Assembly: GCF_007109405.1 (NCBI RefSeq)
Contig: NZ_VJOY01000005.1
Coordinates: 39,921 to 103,920 of the forward strand
DNA: 64,000 bases
Reading direction: 5' to 3'
DNA from: Pseudomonas mangiferae
GTDB taxonomy: Bacteria > Pseudomonadota > Gammaproteobacteria > Pseudomonadales > Pseudomonadaceae
Shown: positions 61,848 through 64,000 of the stretch, in pieces
Numbering within the stretch: position 1 is the first letter of the stretch
Layout of the letters: every line of letters begins with the position of its first letter
Position numbers and translations under genes: made by a program
The notes under the pieces: model-generated
What the model was told of the DNA's origin: nothing
Seen by the model: only the letters and a program-made list of their open reading frames with translations
Databases searched by the model: none

Positions 61848-62357
61848 TCAGGCGCTGACGAGGGTCATGCGCTCCCGGCGGGCGTCTTCCCCGGGCCTCC
61901 CCCGCCTCCGCGGCGGCTTCTTCGGCGGCGCCCCGATCTCGTTGCGGATCAGGGTCACCAGCACCGAGGGGTCCACCGGTTGCAGGAGGAAATCCAGCAC
62001 CTTCAGGTGCAGGGCATCGATGGCGTCCTGCACGTCGGCATCCGCCGAGAGGATGATCGCCGGCAGGGTGGCCCGCGCCGACTGCCGCACCTGGCGGACC
62101 AGGGCCAGGCTGTCGTGGGTGGGCAGCGCGGTGACCAGCAGGCCGAGGCCGGGACGCTCCAGCAGCAACGCCAGCGCCTGCTCGCCGTCGGCGACGGTGG
62201 CGCAGGCGATGCCCTGGTCCAGCAGGCGCGTAGCCAGGACGTCGCGCGCGGCACCGTCGGCGTCCACCAGCAGCACGCCGGGGTGGCCATGGGGGATGCG
62301 CACGATCTCGTCCAGAGCGAGAAGCTCTTCTTCGCTGAGCAGATCGCCATAACTCAT
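61848..62357 (-). CDS. Receiver-domain protein lacking phospho-acceptor Asp
   Basis: A 169-residue protein: a short N-terminal stretch (MSYGDLLSEEELLALDEIV), a CheY-like receiver at about 25-140, and a basic Pro/Arg-rich tail. The acidic pair is kept (VLLVDADGAARD). The phospho-acceptor position reads LLVTALPTHDS (Ala instead of Asp), and the usual KP(x)D lysine is Gln (LLQPVDP). It should not accept phosphate normally and may be a constitutive adaptor. There is no output domain. Confidence 0.75.
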   Translation of the reverse strand: MSYGDLLSEEELLALDEIVRIPHGHPGVLLVDADGAARDVLATRLLDQGIACATVADGEQALALLLERPGLGLLVTALPTHDSLALVRQVRQSARATLPAIILSADADVQDAIDALHLKVLDFLLQPVDPSVLVTLIRNEIGAPPKKPPRRRGRPGEDARRERMTLVSA

Positions 62358-62564
62358 GAACCGGTGCCCTCGTCGCGGACTGCACGGACCGCGCTCCGGC
62401 AGCCGACCGGAAGACGCGGGCTATGGCTGTGGGATGGACCACGCTGGGCAGAGTTCCGGGTTGCCGGCGCGGCCTGCCGAACGGTGCGCCCGCCACGGCC
62501 TAGACTTACGTCCAATGGGCGCCCGGCGCAGCCACCGCGCAGCATGGGATTCCCCCGAGCGGAC

Positions 62565-64000
62565 ATGGACATGAGACGACAGGACGATTTCGCCGAAACG
62601 GGCAGGCAGGCGGTGCGGCAGAACATCCGCGGCACCATGGAATTCCTGCAGAAATTCCCGCCCTTCAACCAGATGGAAAGCGCCCACCTGGCGTTCCTGG
62701 TGGAGCACTGCGTGCTGCGCTTCTACGGCGCCGGGGACGCCATCCTGCGCCCCGACAGCGGGCCGGTGGAGCACTTCTACATCGTCAAGCAGGGCCGCGT
62801 GCACGGTCAGCGCCCCCACACGGCCCGGCGCGGCAGCGAGACCACCTTCGAGATCACCACTGGCGAGTGCTTCCCCCTGGCGGCGCTGCTGGGGGAACGC
62901 GCCACCCGCACCGAGCACCTGGCCGCCGAGGATACCTTCTGCCTGCTGCTGGACCGCTCGTCCTTCGTGCGCCTGTTCGGCCTTTCCCCGGTGTTCCGCG
63001 ACTTCGCCCTGCGCGGCGTGAGCGGCCTGCTGGACCAGGTCAACCAGCAGGTCCAGGCCCGCGCCGCCGAGACCCTGGGCGCCCAGTATTCCCTAGACAC
63101 CACCCTGGCGGAGCTGGCGGTGCGGGCGCCGGTCACCTGCGAGCCGGCGCTGCCGCTGCGGGACGCGGTGCGCCTGATGCATGACCGCCAGGTGGGCAGC
63201 GTGGTGGTGGTGGACCCGACACAGCGACCGCTGGGCATCTTCACCCTGCACGACCTGCGCCGGCTGGTGGCCGACCCGGTCACCGACCCGGCGGTGGCGC
63301 TGACCCGGCCGATCGCCGAGCGCATGATCCCCTCGCCCTATGCCCTGCCGCCCACCGCCAGCGCCTTCGACGCCGCCACCGCCATGACCGAGCGACACAT
63401 CGCCCACGTCTGCCTGGTGCAGGACGAGCGCCTGCTGGGAGTGGTCTCCGAGCGCGACCTGTTCTCCCTGCAGCGGGTCGACTTGGTGCACCTGGCGCGG
63501 ACCATCCGCCATGCCGGGCGGGTCGAGACCCTGGCGGCGCTGCGCGGCGACATCCGCCAGCTGGTGGACCGCATGCTGGCCCACGGCGCCAGCTCGACCC
63601 AGATCACCCACCTCATCACCCTGCTCAACGACCACACCGTGTGCCGGGTCATCGAGCTGGCCCTGGAGGAGCTGGGTGACCCGGGCTTGCCTTTCGCCTG
63701 GCTGAGCTTCGGCAGCGAGGGCCGCCGCGAGCAGACCCTGCACACCGACCAGGACAACGGCCTGCTGTTCGAGGCGGAGGGCCCGGTGGAGGCGGCGGAG
63801 GGCCGCCGGCGCCTGCTGCCCCTGGCCGAGCGGATCAACCAGGACCTGGCGCGCTGCGGTTTCGCCCTGTGCAAGGGACAGATCATGGCCGGCAACCCGC
63901 AGCTGTGCCTGTCGCGCCAGGAGTGGAGCCGGCGCTTCGCCACCTTCGTTCGCGAGGCCACCCCGGAGAACCTGCTGGGCTCGAGCATCTTCTTCGACCT
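62565..64000 (+). CDS. cNMP-binding / CBS / DUF294 nucleotidyltransferase-like protein (partial)
   Basis: 478 codons are visible; the gene runs off the right edge. Order: cyclic-nucleotide-binding-like domain (about 30-150, FPPFNQMESAHLAFLVEH...), paired CBS motifs (about 170-300, VRLMHDRQVGSVVVVD; AMTERHIAHVCLV), then a DUF294 nucleotidyltransferase-like domain with FGSEGRREQTLHTDQDNG (about 385-402), the GlnD-like metal-binding pattern. Function in pseudomonads is unsettled. An exonuclease-like gene often follows, from memory. ATG 62565 and an in-frame ATG at 62571 are alternatives. Confidence 0.85.
   Translation, partial: MDMRRQDDFAETGRQAVRQNIRGTMEFLQKFPPFNQMESAHLAFLVEHCVLRFYGAGDAILRPDSGPVEHFYIVKQGRVHGQRPHTARRGSETTFEITTGECFPLAALLGERATRTEHLAAEDTFCLLLDRSSFVRLFGLSPVFRDFALRGVSGLLDQVNQQVQARAAETLGAQYSLDTTLAELAVRAPVTCEPALPLRDAVRLMHDRQVGSVVVVDPTQRPLGIFTLHDLRRLVADPVTDPAVALTRPIAERMIPSPYALPPTASAFDAATAMTERHIAHVCLVQDERLLGVVSERDLFSLQRVDLVHLARTIRHAGRVETLAALRGDIRQLVDRMLAHGASSTQITHLITLLNDHTVCRVIELALEELGDPGLPFAWLSFGSEGRREQTLHTDQDNGLLFEAEGPVEAAEGRRRLLPLAERINQDLARCGFALCKGQIMAGNPQLCLSRQEWSRRFATFVREATPENLLGSSIFFD

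Overview
The window is a high-GC gammaproteobacterial chromosome segment, almost certainly Pseudomonas. Gene content and order follow, from memory, two blocks of P. aeruginosa PAO1: roughly PA0600 to PA0574 on the left and PA0531 to PA0482 on the right. These carry many single-copy housekeeping genes, including lptD, surA, rsmA, tsaD, rpsU, dnaG, rpoD, bioBFHCD and glcB. Codon use is strongly GC-biased, so long antisense open frames are common and were ignored.

Left core (1-29064): a sensor gene running off the left edge; a DUF3530 hydrolase; the amgK-murU-DnaJ-like cluster (cell-wall sugar recycling); then lptD-surA-pdxA-rsmA-apaG-apaH-glpE, linking outer-membrane biogenesis, vitamin B6 synthesis and rRNA methylation. 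Next come the prkA-yeaH-ycgB stress cluster, cca, folK/folB, plsY, tsaD, the rpsU-dnaG-rpoD macromolecular synthesis operon, an rmcA-type c-di-GMP gene, and a CAU-anticodon tRNA gene.

Accessory island (29019-35979): about 6.9 kb of AT-rich DNA sits between the 3' half of the tRNA gene and an imperfect copy of the same sequence. It holds the first ~19 codons of a tyrosine integrase cut off by an IS3-family remnant, then two cargo cassettes facing each other. Cassette 1 is an operon of an sce7726-family nuclease-like protein, an sce7725-family protein and a zinc-ribbon/RES-domain protein. Cassette 2 is an Ec67-like retron: an msr-msd RNA with perfect 13-bp a1/a2 repeats, an RT-Toprim fusion, and a tightly coupled 208-residue protein I do not recognise. 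Both cassettes look like anti-phage or abortive-infection systems. With no working integrase the island is probably fixed. A 5'-truncated, frameshifted mrr remnant lies just outside it.

Right core (36585-64000): an acyltransferase; a cluster with a glutamine amidotransferase, an aminotransferase-like protein lacking its PLP lysine, a small protein and a MOSC protein, divergent from a LysR regulator with a textbook T-N11-A palindrome between them; two acyl-CoA dehydrogenase paralogues flanking a diguanylate cyclase, with a PsrA-type box in front of one; the bioBFHCD operon behind a BirA-like operator; ComF, ModE-like, SrkA, RarD, GcvR and GNAT proteins; glcB; a receiver-like protein without a phospho-acceptor; and a cNMP/CBS/DUF294 protein running off the right edge.

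All identifications come from reading translated motifs and from memory of the families; no database search was run.
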